Positions 8,262 to 15,515 of a stretch of 54,237 nucleotides of DNA are shown piece after piece. Every line of letters starts with the position of its first letter. Position 1 is the first letter of the stretch. Source of the stretch: Ruminococcaceae bacterium UBA1036. GTDB taxonomy: Bacteria; Bacillota; Clostridia; Oscillospirales; Acutalibacteraceae. Location: positions 1 through 54,237 of the forward strand of contig DCEF01000005.1 of NCBI GenBank assembly GCA_002316805.1, in the 5' to 3' direction. The notes beneath the pieces are model-generated. The model was not told the origin of the DNA and did not search any database. It worked only from the letters and a program-made list of their open reading frames with translations. A program made the position numbers and the translations under genes.

Positions 8262-8954
8262 ATGCTTTTTTCAATAATTCAGGATATTGTGAACGGCGTT
8301 CCCGTAAAACCAGTCAATGTTATAGCTGATATACTTGCAATGCTTTTCATAATTTTTTGCATACTGCCCATACACGAATGGGCGCATGCGTGGACCGCCA
8401 ACAAGCTGGGTGACAATACTGCAAAGCTGCAGGGCCGCATGAGCCTTAACCCGCTTGTGAGTTTCGACCCGATCGGCTCTTTGTTCCTGCTTCTGTTTGG
8501 CTTCGGCTGGGCAAAACCGGTTCCGATTGAACCGAGAAACTTCCGCAATACAAAACGCGATACGGCTCTCACTTCGCTTGCGGGGCCGCTTTCCAATTTT
8601 ATAGTTGCCTGGATAGGTGCGCTTGTCGTTTATGGCGTCAAAGTGGCAACAGGTGGCGCCGTGCCTGATTTTCTGTATTACTTCCTCATGGCATATATAG
8701 AAGTGAATGTTTCACTTGCAATTTTCAACCTGATTCCTTTGCCTCCGCTTGACGGCTCGAAAATACTCGGTGCTTTTCTTTCAGACCGTGCGCTTTATAA
8801 TTATTACCGGTATCAGAATATTATTGTGATCATCGCCTTTTTTGTGCTCATTTCGAATGTACTCAGCAAACCGCTGACATGGCTTACGCTTGCAGGTTGC
8901 AACGGAGTTTTATGGCTCGGGAGGCTTCCGTACGTTCTTTTGGGACTCTTGTAA
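8262..8954 (+). CDS. Site-2 protease family membrane metalloprotease (M50)
   Basis: This is a 230-residue intramembrane zinc protease. The HExxH site is HEWAH at residues 38-42, inside the first hydrophobic segment. The third metal ligand is the Asp of NLIPLPPLDG (about residue 166). There are about five to six membrane spans and no PDZ domain, so it belongs to the short M50 group common in Clostridia next to scpA rather than to RseP or SpoIVFB. The SD GAGGAG lies 7 bp before ATG 8262. The cleaved substrate is unknown. scpA begins 15 bp downstream. Confidence 0.9.
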   Translation: MLFSIIQDIVNGVPVKPVNVIADILAMLFIIFCILPIHEWAHAWTANKLGDNTAKLQGRMSLNPLVSFDPIGSLFLLLFGFGWAKPVPIEPRNFRNTKRDTALTSLAGPLSNFIVAWIGALVVYGVKVATGGAVPDFLYYFLMAYIEVNVSLAIFNLIPLPPLDGSKILGAFLSDRALYNYYRYQNIIVIIAFFVLISNVLSKPLTWLTLAGCNGVLWLGRLPYVLLGLL

Positions 8955-8969
8955 ATAAAAAAGCTGAAA

Positions 8970-9695
8970 ATGGAAAAACTGTATTATAAACTGGAAAAGT
9001 TTGAAGGCCCGCTCGACCTGCTTTTGTTCCTGATACGCAAAAACAAGCTTAATATCTGCGATATCAGCATTTCGGAGCTTGTCGACCAGTATCTTGGACA
9101 AATCAATGTCATGCAGGAAAACAATATGGAAATCACGAGCGAATTCCTCGACATGGCAGCGCGTCTCGTTTATATGAAGACGGTCTCCCTTTTGCCAAAG
9201 CCGGAAGAATCCGAAAAGCTGAAGAGCGAGCTTACAGGCGAACTTTTGGAGTATCAGGAATGCCGCCGCATAGCAGGGATAATAGGCAGAAACTTAAGCT
9301 TTGACTCTTTTTCCCGCGCCGCACAGAAAATTGAGTTTAGCACAGCGTACTGCGGGCACAATACGCCGCAGGAAATCCACGATGCCTACGTCAGCGCTGT
9401 TGGCAGGGGAAAGCGCCTCCTTCCGCCGAAGCCGGAAGCTTTTTCAGGTATTATTTCTCATAAAATTGTTAGTGTCGCCTCGCGTATAGTCCATATTCTC
9501 AGGCGCCTGCTTAAGCATGGCAAAGAACGCTATGAAGAGCTTTACAGCGACTGCCGCCACCGTTCGGATATTGTGGCGACATTCCTTGCAGTCCTTGAGC
9601 TTATAAGAAGCAGGCGGATACGGCTTGAAGGCGAGCACGACAGCACGGTCAGGCTTTTAGGGCGCAAGCATGTGAAAAGGGGTGCCGGTCAGTGA
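8970..9695 (+). CDS. scpA: Segregation and condensation protein ScpA
   Basis: This is the kleisin subunit of the SMC-ScpAB condensin, which bridges SMC heads and helps chromosome segregation. The 241-residue product begins with YKLEKFEGPLDLLLFLIRKN, the diagnostic ScpA N-terminus, and has a C-terminal winged-helix segment (FLAVLELIRSRRIRL). ATG 8970 has only a weak SD, so translation may be coupled to the protease gene just upstream. It overlaps scpB by 4 bp. Confidence 0.95.
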   Translation: MEKLYYKLEKFEGPLDLLLFLIRKNKLNICDISISELVDQYLGQINVMQENNMEITSEFLDMAARLVYMKTVSLLPKPEESEKLKSELTGELLEYQECRRIAGIIGRNLSFDSFSRAAQKIEFSTAYCGHNTPQEIHDAYVSAVGRGKRLLPPKPEAFSGIISHKIVSVASRIVHILRRLLKHGKERYEELYSDCRHRSDIVATFLAVLELIRSRRIRLEGEHDSTVRLLGRKHVKRGAGQ

Positions 9696-10255
9696 AAGCA
9701 GGAATCAATAAAATAGAAGGCGCTGCAGAGGCAATCATTTTCGCAAGCGGGGAGCCAGTAACGACGGAGCGCATTGCGGATGTGCTGAAACTGGACAGGC
9801 ACACAGCAGAGAAAGTCCTCAATAATCTTTCAGACCACTTCAATGAGGAAAATGCAGGCATCAGGCTTATAGAGCTTGAAGGTGGGTGGCAGATGTGCAC
9901 GAGGCCGGAACATGCGGACGAAGTGCGTGAGGCGCTTGATATGCGGCGTAATATGCCGCTTTCACAGGCTGCGCTGGAAGTCGTCGCTGTTATTGCTTAC
10001 AATCAGCCTGTGACGAAAGCGTTTATTGAGCAGGTACGCGGCGTCGACTGCTCTGGCGTTGTTTCGAGCCTCGTTTCAAAAGGGCTTATTGAAGAGCGCG
10101 GCCGGCTTGAGTTGCCGGGGCGTCCGCTGGTTTACGGCACCACTTCCGATTTCCTGCGCTGCCTCGGTATTTCTTCGCTTGATGAGCTTCCACCTGTTGA
10201 GCACAGCGGCGAAAAAGAAGGCGGAAATGACAGCCACACGGAGAATACGGCATGA
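9692..10255 (+). CDS. scpB: Segregation and condensation protein ScpB
   Basis: This 187-residue partner of ScpA in the SMC condensin has two winged-helix domains. Visible hallmarks are IEGAAEAIIFASGEPV at the N-terminus, SQAALEVVAVIAYNQPVTKAFIEQVRGVDCSG in the middle, and GRPLVYGTTSDFL near 143-156. It starts at GTG 9692 within the end of scpA (AGTGA overlap) and ends in an ATGA overlap with the next gene, so the three genes are translationally coupled. Confidence 0.95.
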   Translation: MKAGINKIEGAAEAIIFASGEPVTTERIADVLKLDRHTAEKVLNNLSDHFNEENAGIRLIELEGGWQMCTRPEHADEVREALDMRRNMPLSQAALEVVAVIAYNQPVTKAFIEQVRGVDCSGVVSSLVSKGLIEERGRLELPGRPLVYGTTSDFLRCLGISSLDELPPVEHSGEKEGGNDSHTENTA

Positions 10256-10848
10256 AATTTCTCGTTATTTTCCTGATTTTTCAGGCTATTTCCGCCGTAT
10301 TGCTTGCCTGCCCTGTAACTATAGAGGCGCAGTTCCGCGAAAAGCTCTCTCTCCGTGTAGGCTATCTTTTTATCCGCTACCGCATTGCGCCGCGCCCGCC
10401 GAAAAAGCCTGAAAAGCCGGAGAAAGAGAAGCCCGAAAAGCACAGGCTAAAACAGCTTTTTAAAGAAACAGGCCTCAATGGATTCCTGAAAATCCTCGGC
10501 GAAATGGCTAAAACAGTTGCAAAGGCAGCAGGGAAAATCGGTTCCCACCTTATTTTCAGCCGCTTCTGGCTGAAAATTGACGTAGGGGGAAAAGACGCAT
10601 CAAAAACTGCAGTTAACTACGGCTTAGTATGCGGTGCTGTAAGTTCAGCGACGAGCCTGCTGTTTGAGTATGCAAAATATAAAGGCTGCCGCATTGAAGT
10701 CATGCCTGATTTTTGTTCTGATAAAAGCTATGTGGCTTTTGAGATGAAAGCACATATAAAAGCCTTTTTCCTCGTGAATGCGTTGATGCAGGCGCTCATG
10801 GGTACGGCCAAAATTTTTAAAACCATAAAAACAGTCCGTAACGGCTGA
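10252..10848 (+). CDS. DUF2953 membrane-anchored protein (YtfI-like)
   Basis: This 198-residue protein has one N-terminal hydrophobic segment (residues 3-17), a Pro/Lys/Glu-rich charged linker (near 44-66), and a soluble region with KIDVGGKDASKTAVNYGLVCGAVSS, which fits the DUF2953 family. In Bacillus the equivalent (ytfI) lies directly before ytfJ, and the same pairing is seen here, so a sporulation-linked role is inferred. It overlaps scpB by 4 bp. No catalytic motif is visible. Confidence 0.8.
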   Translation: MKFLVIFLIFQAISAVLLACPVTIEAQFREKLSLRVGYLFIRYRIAPRPPKKPEKPEKEKPEKHRLKQLFKETGLNGFLKILGEMAKTVAKAAGKIGSHLIFSRFWLKIDVGGKDASKTAVNYGLVCGAVSSATSLLFEYAKYKGCRIEVMPDFCSDKSYVAFEMKAHIKAFFLVNALMQALMGTAKIFKTIKTVRNG

Positions 10849-10874
10849 AAAGTATTTGAAAGGGAGTAATTGCT

Positions 10875-11312
10875 ATGGCGGAACATCCGATTGAAGGAAT
10901 GATGGATACTACTCTCGAAAAGATCAAGCAGATGGTCGACGTCAATTCAGTAGTAGGCGACCCGATTACTGCACCTGATGGAACGATGATAATCCCGATT
11001 TCCAAAGTCAACTACGGTTTCGCTTCAGGTGGTTCTGATTTGCCGGTAAAAATGCCTGAAAAGCAGTTTTTCGGAGGCGGCACAGGCGCCGGTGTAACTA
11101 TTACGCCCGTAGCATTCCTTGTAGTTGCAAAAGGCGAAGTGCGCATGCTGCGCATAGACTCAGACGGCGGCTCAACTGTAGACCATATAATAGACGAAGC
11201 TCCGGAAATAATCGACCGCGTCAACAGTATGATTCATAAAAACAAAAAAAAGCAGCAGCCAGAATCACCTTCCGAAGGCGAAACCGAAAACCGCAAATAT
11301 TCGGAAGAATAA
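10875..11312 (+). CDS. ytfJ: GerW/YtfJ family sporulation protein
   Basis: This is a 145-residue protein of the YtfJ/GerW family, found in spore formers and linked in Bacillus to germination. Hallmarks are IPISKVNYGFASGGSDL (near 41-57), FGGGTGAGVTITPVAFLVV (near 65-84) and a charged Lys/Glu-rich tail. The SD AAAGGGAG is 9 bp before ATG 10875. It follows the DUF2953 gene by 26 bp as in Bacillus, supporting the assignment and the spore-forming nature of the host. Confidence 0.9.
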   Translation: MAEHPIEGMMDTTLEKIKQMVDVNSVVGDPITAPDGTMIIPISKVNYGFASGGSDLPVKMPEKQFFGGGTGAGVTITPVAFLVVAKGEVRMLRIDSDGGSTVDHIIDEAPEIIDRVNSMIHKNKKKQQPESPSEGETENRKYSEE

Positions 11313-11365
11313 AATCATGCCATGTTCTCCTGCCCGCATATATATTGGATTAGCGGGTGGTAATG

Positions 11366-12511
11366 ATGAAGGGAAAACTAACTCTGTGCCTGTTTATTCT
11401 TGCAGCGGCTATGTTGCTTTCGCCTGCTGCAGCAAAAGCGGCTTTTGCACCTGAGCCTAAATTATCTGCGAAAGCCGCAGTTGTTGTAAATGCAGACGAT
11501 GGCAGCTTGCTGTATGCAAAAAATGAACATGAGAAGCTTGCCATTGCGAGCACAACGAAAATAATGACATCGCTTCTCACACTTGAGGCCGCTTCATCTG
11601 ACAACAGGGTGATTGCGGTAACACCGGAGATGATCCGTGTCGAAGGTTCTTCAATGGGCTTGCGTGCAAATGACAGGCTGACTCTGCGTGACCTCGCGTG
11701 TGGCATGCTGATGGTGTCCGGAAACGATGCGGCGAATGCCGCCGCTTATGCCGTAGGAGGAACACCGGAGAAATTTGCGGCCATGATGAACGCGAAAGCT
11801 GCGGAGCTCGGGATGAAGGACACTAACTTTGTAACGCCATCTGGACTGGATGACGACAACCATTATTCTACGGCTTACGATATGTCGCGTCTTGCGTGCG
11901 CTGCTATGGAAAACGGCAATTTTGCTGCAATAGTGCGGCAGAAATCGATGGAGATTCGCTTTGTAAACCCAGACGTTACCCATTATTACGGCAACCATAA
12001 CAAGCTTCTGCGCCTTGACCCATGCTGCACAGGCATAAAAACAGGATTCACTAGAAAAGCAGGTCGCTGCCTCGTATCTTCTGCGGAGAAAAACGGCGTC
12101 AGGATTATTGTGGTAACGCTCAATGACCCTAATGACTGGGATGATCACGAAACGCTTTTTAAGTATGGCTTTTCAAAGCTTGCATGCAATAAAATTGATG
12201 ATTCGTCAATGCGCATTTCCGAAGCGGTGGTGGGCGGAGTGAAAGACAGCGCCGCTGTTGTGGGGACATCTGGAAATGATGTGGTTACAGGTTCCGGCGA
12301 AACCCTGAAGCGCTCTGTGGAGCTTCCGCAGTTCGTTTATGCACCGATAAAGGCTGGGCAGGTGCTTGGCTGCGTGCGCTACACATGCGGTGGAAAAACG
12401 TTGGCTAAGACGGAGCTGACGGCAGTGGAAGACGTAGGGTGCCTATATGTAAAAAAAAACCTGTTACAACAGTTCTGGGACAGCATACATCGGCTTTTTC
12501 CATTTAGCTGA
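11366..12511 (+). CDS. dacF: D-alanyl-D-alanine carboxypeptidase, DacF/DacB type
   Basis: This low-molecular-weight PBP trims the terminal D-Ala from peptidoglycan stem peptides outside the membrane. The 381-residue product has a signal peptide (residues 1-26, ending AAAKAAFA). The catalytic S62-T-T-K65 motif is in ASTTKIM, SGN is near 117 (MVSGNDAANAA) and KTG is near 226 (GIKTGFTR). A C-terminal beta domain and an amphipathic end (LLQQFWDSIHRLFPF) for membrane attachment follow. ATG 11366 is taken because GGTGG lies 5 bp upstream; ATG 11363 and GTG 11357 are alternatives. The location near ytfJ suggests, but does not prove, a spore cortex role. Confidence 0.92.
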   Translation: MKGKLTLCLFILAAAMLLSPAAAKAAFAPEPKLSAKAAVVVNADDGSLLYAKNEHEKLAIASTTKIMTSLLTLEAASSDNRVIAVTPEMIRVEGSSMGLRANDRLTLRDLACGMLMVSGNDAANAAAYAVGGTPEKFAAMMNAKAAELGMKDTNFVTPSGLDDDNHYSTAYDMSRLACAAMENGNFAAIVRQKSMEIRFVNPDVTHYYGNHNKLLRLDPCCTGIKTGFTRKAGRCLVSSAEKNGVRIIVVTLNDPNDWDDHETLFKYGFSKLACNKIDDSSMRISEAVVGGVKDSAAVVGTSGNDVVTGSGETLKRSVELPQFVYAPIKAGQVLGCVRYTCGGKTLAKTELTAVEDVGCLYVKKNLLQQFWDSIHRLFPFS

Positions 12512-12537
12512 TGCGGAAAAGAAAGGAAACACAGCAA

Positions 12538-13323
12538 ATGACATCAACCACCATGAAACTTCAGAAAATAATCGCCGACTGTGGAATCGTTTCACGCCGA
12601 AAAGCGGAGGAACTTATCAGTGCAGGTAAAGTTGCCGTTAATGGTAAAACGGCACAGATAGGTGATAGGGCAGACCCGGAAAAAGACAGCATAACACTTA
12701 ACGGTAAGCCTGTGCAAGTTCGCAGCAGGCCATTTTACATCATGCTCCATAAGCCGCGCGGGTATATTACGACAATGAGCGACGAGATGGACCGCAAATG
12801 CGTTGCCGACCTTGTGCAGGGCATTCCGCAGCGGATTTATCCTATAGGCAGGCTCGACCGCGAGTCGGAGGGGCTGCTGCTTATGACAAATGACGGTGAG
12901 TTTGCAAATGCCATGATGCACCCGTCGCGCCATGTGCCAAAAACATACCGCGTCACTATACGCCCAAGCATTACCGATGAACAAATACGGCAGATGTCTG
13001 AGGGCATTGTGATAGACGGCAGGAAAACAGCGCCTGCGGAAGTGTCTGTGCTTGTGAGCGAGCCGGGGCGCGTCGTTTTAAAAGTTGTCCTTCATGAAGG
13101 AAGAAACCGTGAAATCCGCAAAATGTGTGAAGCGCTCGGCATTGTTACCGCGCGCCTTAAGCGGACGGCATTCGGCCCGCTTAAACTTGGCATGCTGCCT
13201 GCTGGAAAATGGAGGGAGCTTACTAAGCCTGAAGTCCAGAGCCTTAAAGCTGCGGCAGGCCTTCCAATAAATTATACTGATGGAGCGCCTTACCAATCGG
13301 ACACACATCATTCCGCTGTGTAA
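12538..13323 (+). CDS. rluB: Ribosomal large-subunit pseudouridine synthase, RluB/RsuA family
   Basis: This enzyme isomerises a uridine of rRNA (23S U2605-type for RluB) to pseudouridine. The 261-residue product has an N-terminal S4 RNA-binding domain (LQKIIADCGIVSRRKAEELI) and the catalytic loop GRLDRESEGLLLMTNDG with its Asp near residue 105, then RNREIRKMCEALG near 190. ATG 12538 has AAAGGA 10 bp upstream; ATG 12511, overlapping the dacF stop, is also in frame but has no SD. A terminator follows at 13350. Confidence 0.92.
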   Translation: MTSTTMKLQKIIADCGIVSRRKAEELISAGKVAVNGKTAQIGDRADPEKDSITLNGKPVQVRSRPFYIMLHKPRGYITTMSDEMDRKCVADLVQGIPQRIYPIGRLDRESEGLLLMTNDGEFANAMMHPSRHVPKTYRVTIRPSITDEQIRQMSEGIVIDGRKTAPAEVSVLVSEPGRVVLKVVLHEGRNREIRKMCEALGIVTARLKRTAFGPLKLGMLPAGKWRELTKPEVQSLKAAAGLPINYTDGAPYQSDTHHSAV

Positions 13324-13349
13324 AAGGCTGAATTCTTTAATACATTACT

Positions 13350-13380
13350 TTCAGCTTCAGAAGATGAAGCTGAATTTTTC
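13350..13380 (+). terminator. Terminator after rluB
   Basis: A perfect 10-bp stem TTCAGCTTCA (13350-13359) / TGAAGCTGAA (13365-13374) with a GAAGA loop is followed by TTTTTC. It closes the operon running from 8.2 kb. Confidence 0.88.
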
Positions 13381-13387
13381 TCTGTGG

Positions 13388-13417
13388 TTGACAATGTGCG
13401 GGGTAAACTGATAAAAT
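13388..13417 (+). promoter_or_regulatory. Sigma-A-like promoter for the yicC-gmk-priA operon
   Basis: TTGACA (13388-13393) and TAAAAT (13412-13417) with an 18-bp spacer lie immediately after the rluB terminator and about 70 bp before the yicC start. Confidence 0.7.
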
Positions 13418-13487
13418 AAAGATTAACTAAATATATGTTTTGCAATTTCACCATTTTGATATTGATACTGAAATTGAGATGATTTTT

Positions 13488-14366
13488 TTGGTTAACAGCA
13501 TGACCGGATTTGGGAGGGCTGAAAAGTCTGTCGGCGGCCGAATGATTACTGTTGAAATCAAGTCGGTTAATCACAGGTTCTTTGATTTCAGCTTCCGCAT
13601 TTCCCACAGCTGCGGTTTTTTGGAAGAAAAAATACGCTCATTTCTTCAGGAACGCATAGCGCGCGGTAAGATAGACGTTTCTGTGGAAATAGAAGACAGC
13701 GACAGCGCTGATATGGAGGTGCATGTAGACAACCGGCTTGCGTCTGAATATTTGGCAGCAATGCGCGGATTGCAGAAACAGTACAGCCTTCCTGATGATA
13801 TTACGGCTGTTGCGCTTGCGCGCTGCCCGGATGTTTTAACAATACGCCGGCCGCCCGAAGATGAAGAGAAAACGTGGGCGCAGGTGAAACCGGTGCTTGA
13901 GGGAGCACTTGCCCATTTCTTTGCTATGCGAGAAGCTGAAGGCGAACGTATGAAAGAAGATGTTTCAGACAGGGCTTCGGCTGTTCTCCAGATGGTCGGC
14001 AAGATAGAAGAGCGCTCACCTGAAACAGTGGAAGAGTACAGGCAGAAGATGAAGGAACGTATATCGGATATCCTCGGGAGTGCCGATGTGGATGAGCAGC
14101 GTATACTGACGGAAGCTGCAGTTTATGCCGACAAGGTCTCGGTAGCGGAAGAAACCGTACGGCTCCGCAGCCATGTCGCTCAGCTATTTTCGCTGCTTGA
14201 TGCCGGAGGGCCGATCGGAAGGCGCCTTGATTTTCTTGTGCAGGAAATGAACCGTGAAGCAAACACGATAGGCTCTAAATGTGCCGATGTGCAGATTTCT
14301 CACCTTGTGGTCGACATGAAAGCAGAAATTGAAAAGATTCGGGAACAGGTTCAGAACATCGAATGA
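13488..14366 (+). CDS. yicC: YicC/YloC family endoribonuclease
   Basis: This conserved protein acts as an endoribonuclease in E. coli. The 292-residue product begins VNSMTGFGRAEK, the near-universal start of this family, carries EIKSVNHRFFDFSFR near residues 24-38, and ends with the DUF1732 region (LDFLVQEMNREANTIGSK). I chose TTG 13488 because it puts the conserved SMTGFGR at its usual position and gives the family's typical length; the frame stays open upstream to 13440. It is first in the operon with remA, gmk and rpoZ, as in Bacillus (yloC-remA-gmk-rpoZ). Confidence 0.92.
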   Translation: MVNSMTGFGRAEKSVGGRMITVEIKSVNHRFFDFSFRISHSCGFLEEKIRSFLQERIARGKIDVSVEIEDSDSADMEVHVDNRLASEYLAAMRGLQKQYSLPDDITAVALARCPDVLTIRRPPEDEEKTWAQVKPVLEGALAHFFAMREAEGERMKEDVSDRASAVLQMVGKIEERSPETVEEYRQKMKERISDILGSADVDEQRILTEAAVYADKVSVAEETVRLRSHVAQLFSLLDAGGPIGRRLDFLVQEMNREANTIGSKCADVQISHLVVDMKAEIEKIREQVQNIE

Positions 14367-14391
14367 TAAAGCCACAGGAAGGAACAGATTT

Positions 14392-14670
14392 ATGAAACTG
14401 ATAAATATTGGCTTCGGCAATATGGTTTCAGCTGACCGGCTGGTTGCAATCGTGAGCCCGGAGTCGGCGCCAATCAAGCGTATCATCCAGGATGCAAAGG
14501 AACGCGGATCCCTTATTGACGCTACATACGGCCGAAGGACACGTGCAGTTATTATTACGGACAGCGACCATATAATCCTTTCTGCGGTTCAGCCGGAAAC
14601 GGTGGCAAACCGCCTTAACAGTGACCGGGACGGCATAGATGGGGAAGGACTTGGCAGCAATGAAGAATGA
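14392..14670 (+). CDS. remA: RemA-like DNA-binding regulator (DUF370)
   Basis: This 92-residue protein begins MKLINIGFGNMVSADRLVAI and contains DATYGRRTRAVIITDSDHIILSA, the diagnostic DUF370 core. In Bacillus subtilis RemA is a DNA-binding activator of biofilm matrix genes and of osmoprotection genes. Its place between yicC and gmk is the standard Firmicutes order. The SD AGGAAGGA lies about 10 bp before ATG 14392. The last 11 bp overlap gmk. Confidence 0.93.
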   Translation: MKLINIGFGNMVSADRLVAIVSPESAPIKRIIQDAKERGSLIDATYGRRTRAVIITDSDHIILSAVQPETVANRLNSDRDGIDGEGLGSNEE

Positions 14671-15262
14671 CGGCCTTCTTATTATCCTTTCTGGCCCTTC
14701 GGGCACAGGAAAGGGAACAGTGCTCAAAGCGCTGCTTGCACACGACAGCAACATACAGCTTTCTGTTTCTGCCACAACGCGCCTTCCGAGGTTGGGTGAA
14801 ACGGACGGAAAAGAATATTATTTTATTTCTAGGGAAAAATTTATGCAGATGGCAGGGACAGGCCAGATGCTTGAGAACGCGGAATATTGCGGAAACTGCT
14901 ACGGAACGCCTGCTGAGCCTATAGCGCGCTGGAATGCCAAGGGCAAAGACGTCATACTTGAGATTGAGGTCAAGGGCGGCGCGCAGGTAAGAAAGAAACG
15001 GCCTGACGCCGTTGGAATATTCATACTTCCGCCTTCGATGAAAGAACTTGAACGCCGCCTGCGCGGCCGCGGGACTGAGTCGGATGAAACAGTGCAGCGG
15101 CGCATGGAGGCTGCACGCCGCGAAATAAGCCAGGCGTGCAACTATGATTATACTGTTGTAAACGATACGGTAGAGAATGCTGTGAAGAGTATCCGCAGCA
15201 TCATAACAGCCGAAAAGTGCAAGGCATGCCGAAACAGGCAGCTTATAGAAAGGATGCTGTAA
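14660..15262 (+). CDS. gmk: Guanylate kinase
   Basis: This enzyme phosphorylates GMP to GDP with ATP in the cytosol. The 200-residue product has its P-loop at LSGPSGTGKGT (about 9-19), the GMP-binding region (SATTRLPRLGETDGKEYYF) near 33-52, and the lid with RLRGRGTESDETVQRR near 133-149. ATG 14660 was chosen because GGAAGGA stands 10 bp upstream and the N-terminus then matches the family; ATG 14639 is also in frame. It overlaps remA by 11 bp and rpoZ starts 1 bp after its stop. Confidence 0.96.
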   Translation: MKNDGLLIILSGPSGTGKGTVLKALLAHDSNIQLSVSATTRLPRLGETDGKEYYFISREKFMQMAGTGQMLENAEYCGNCYGTPAEPIARWNAKGKDVILEIEVKGGAQVRKKRPDAVGIFILPPSMKELERRLRGRGTESDETVQRRMEAARREISQACNYDYTVVNDTVENAVKSIRSIITAEKCKACRNRQLIERML

Positions 15263-15263
15263 A

Positions 15264-15482
15264 ATGATTAAACCGATTGCCGATTTGATTTTAAAACCGG
15301 AGCAGAGCCGTTACTCCCTCTGCATTGCCATTGCAAAGCGCGCAAGGCAGATTTCTGAAGATGCGGAAAAGAACAAGGTGATACTTGACGATAAGCCTGT
15401 TCAGATGGCTGTTCAGGAATATGTGGACCATAAAATAAGCATGGTGGAAAAAGTTAAGCAGGACGGCGGCGAAAACGAATAG
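15264..15482 (+). CDS. rpoZ: RNA polymerase omega subunit
   Basis: This 72-residue omega subunit assists assembly of RNA polymerase. The segment SRYSLCIAIAKRARQISEDAE (omega region I) and KPVQMAVQEYVDHKI fit the family. The location directly after gmk is the typical Firmicutes arrangement. Confidence 0.92.
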   Translation: MIKPIADLILKPEQSRYSLCIAIAKRARQISEDAEKNKVILDDKPVQMAVQEYVDHKISMVEKVKQDGGENE

Positions 15483-15515
15483 TAGCAATGCTGTTTTGCA
15501 GAGGGGCGACAGGCG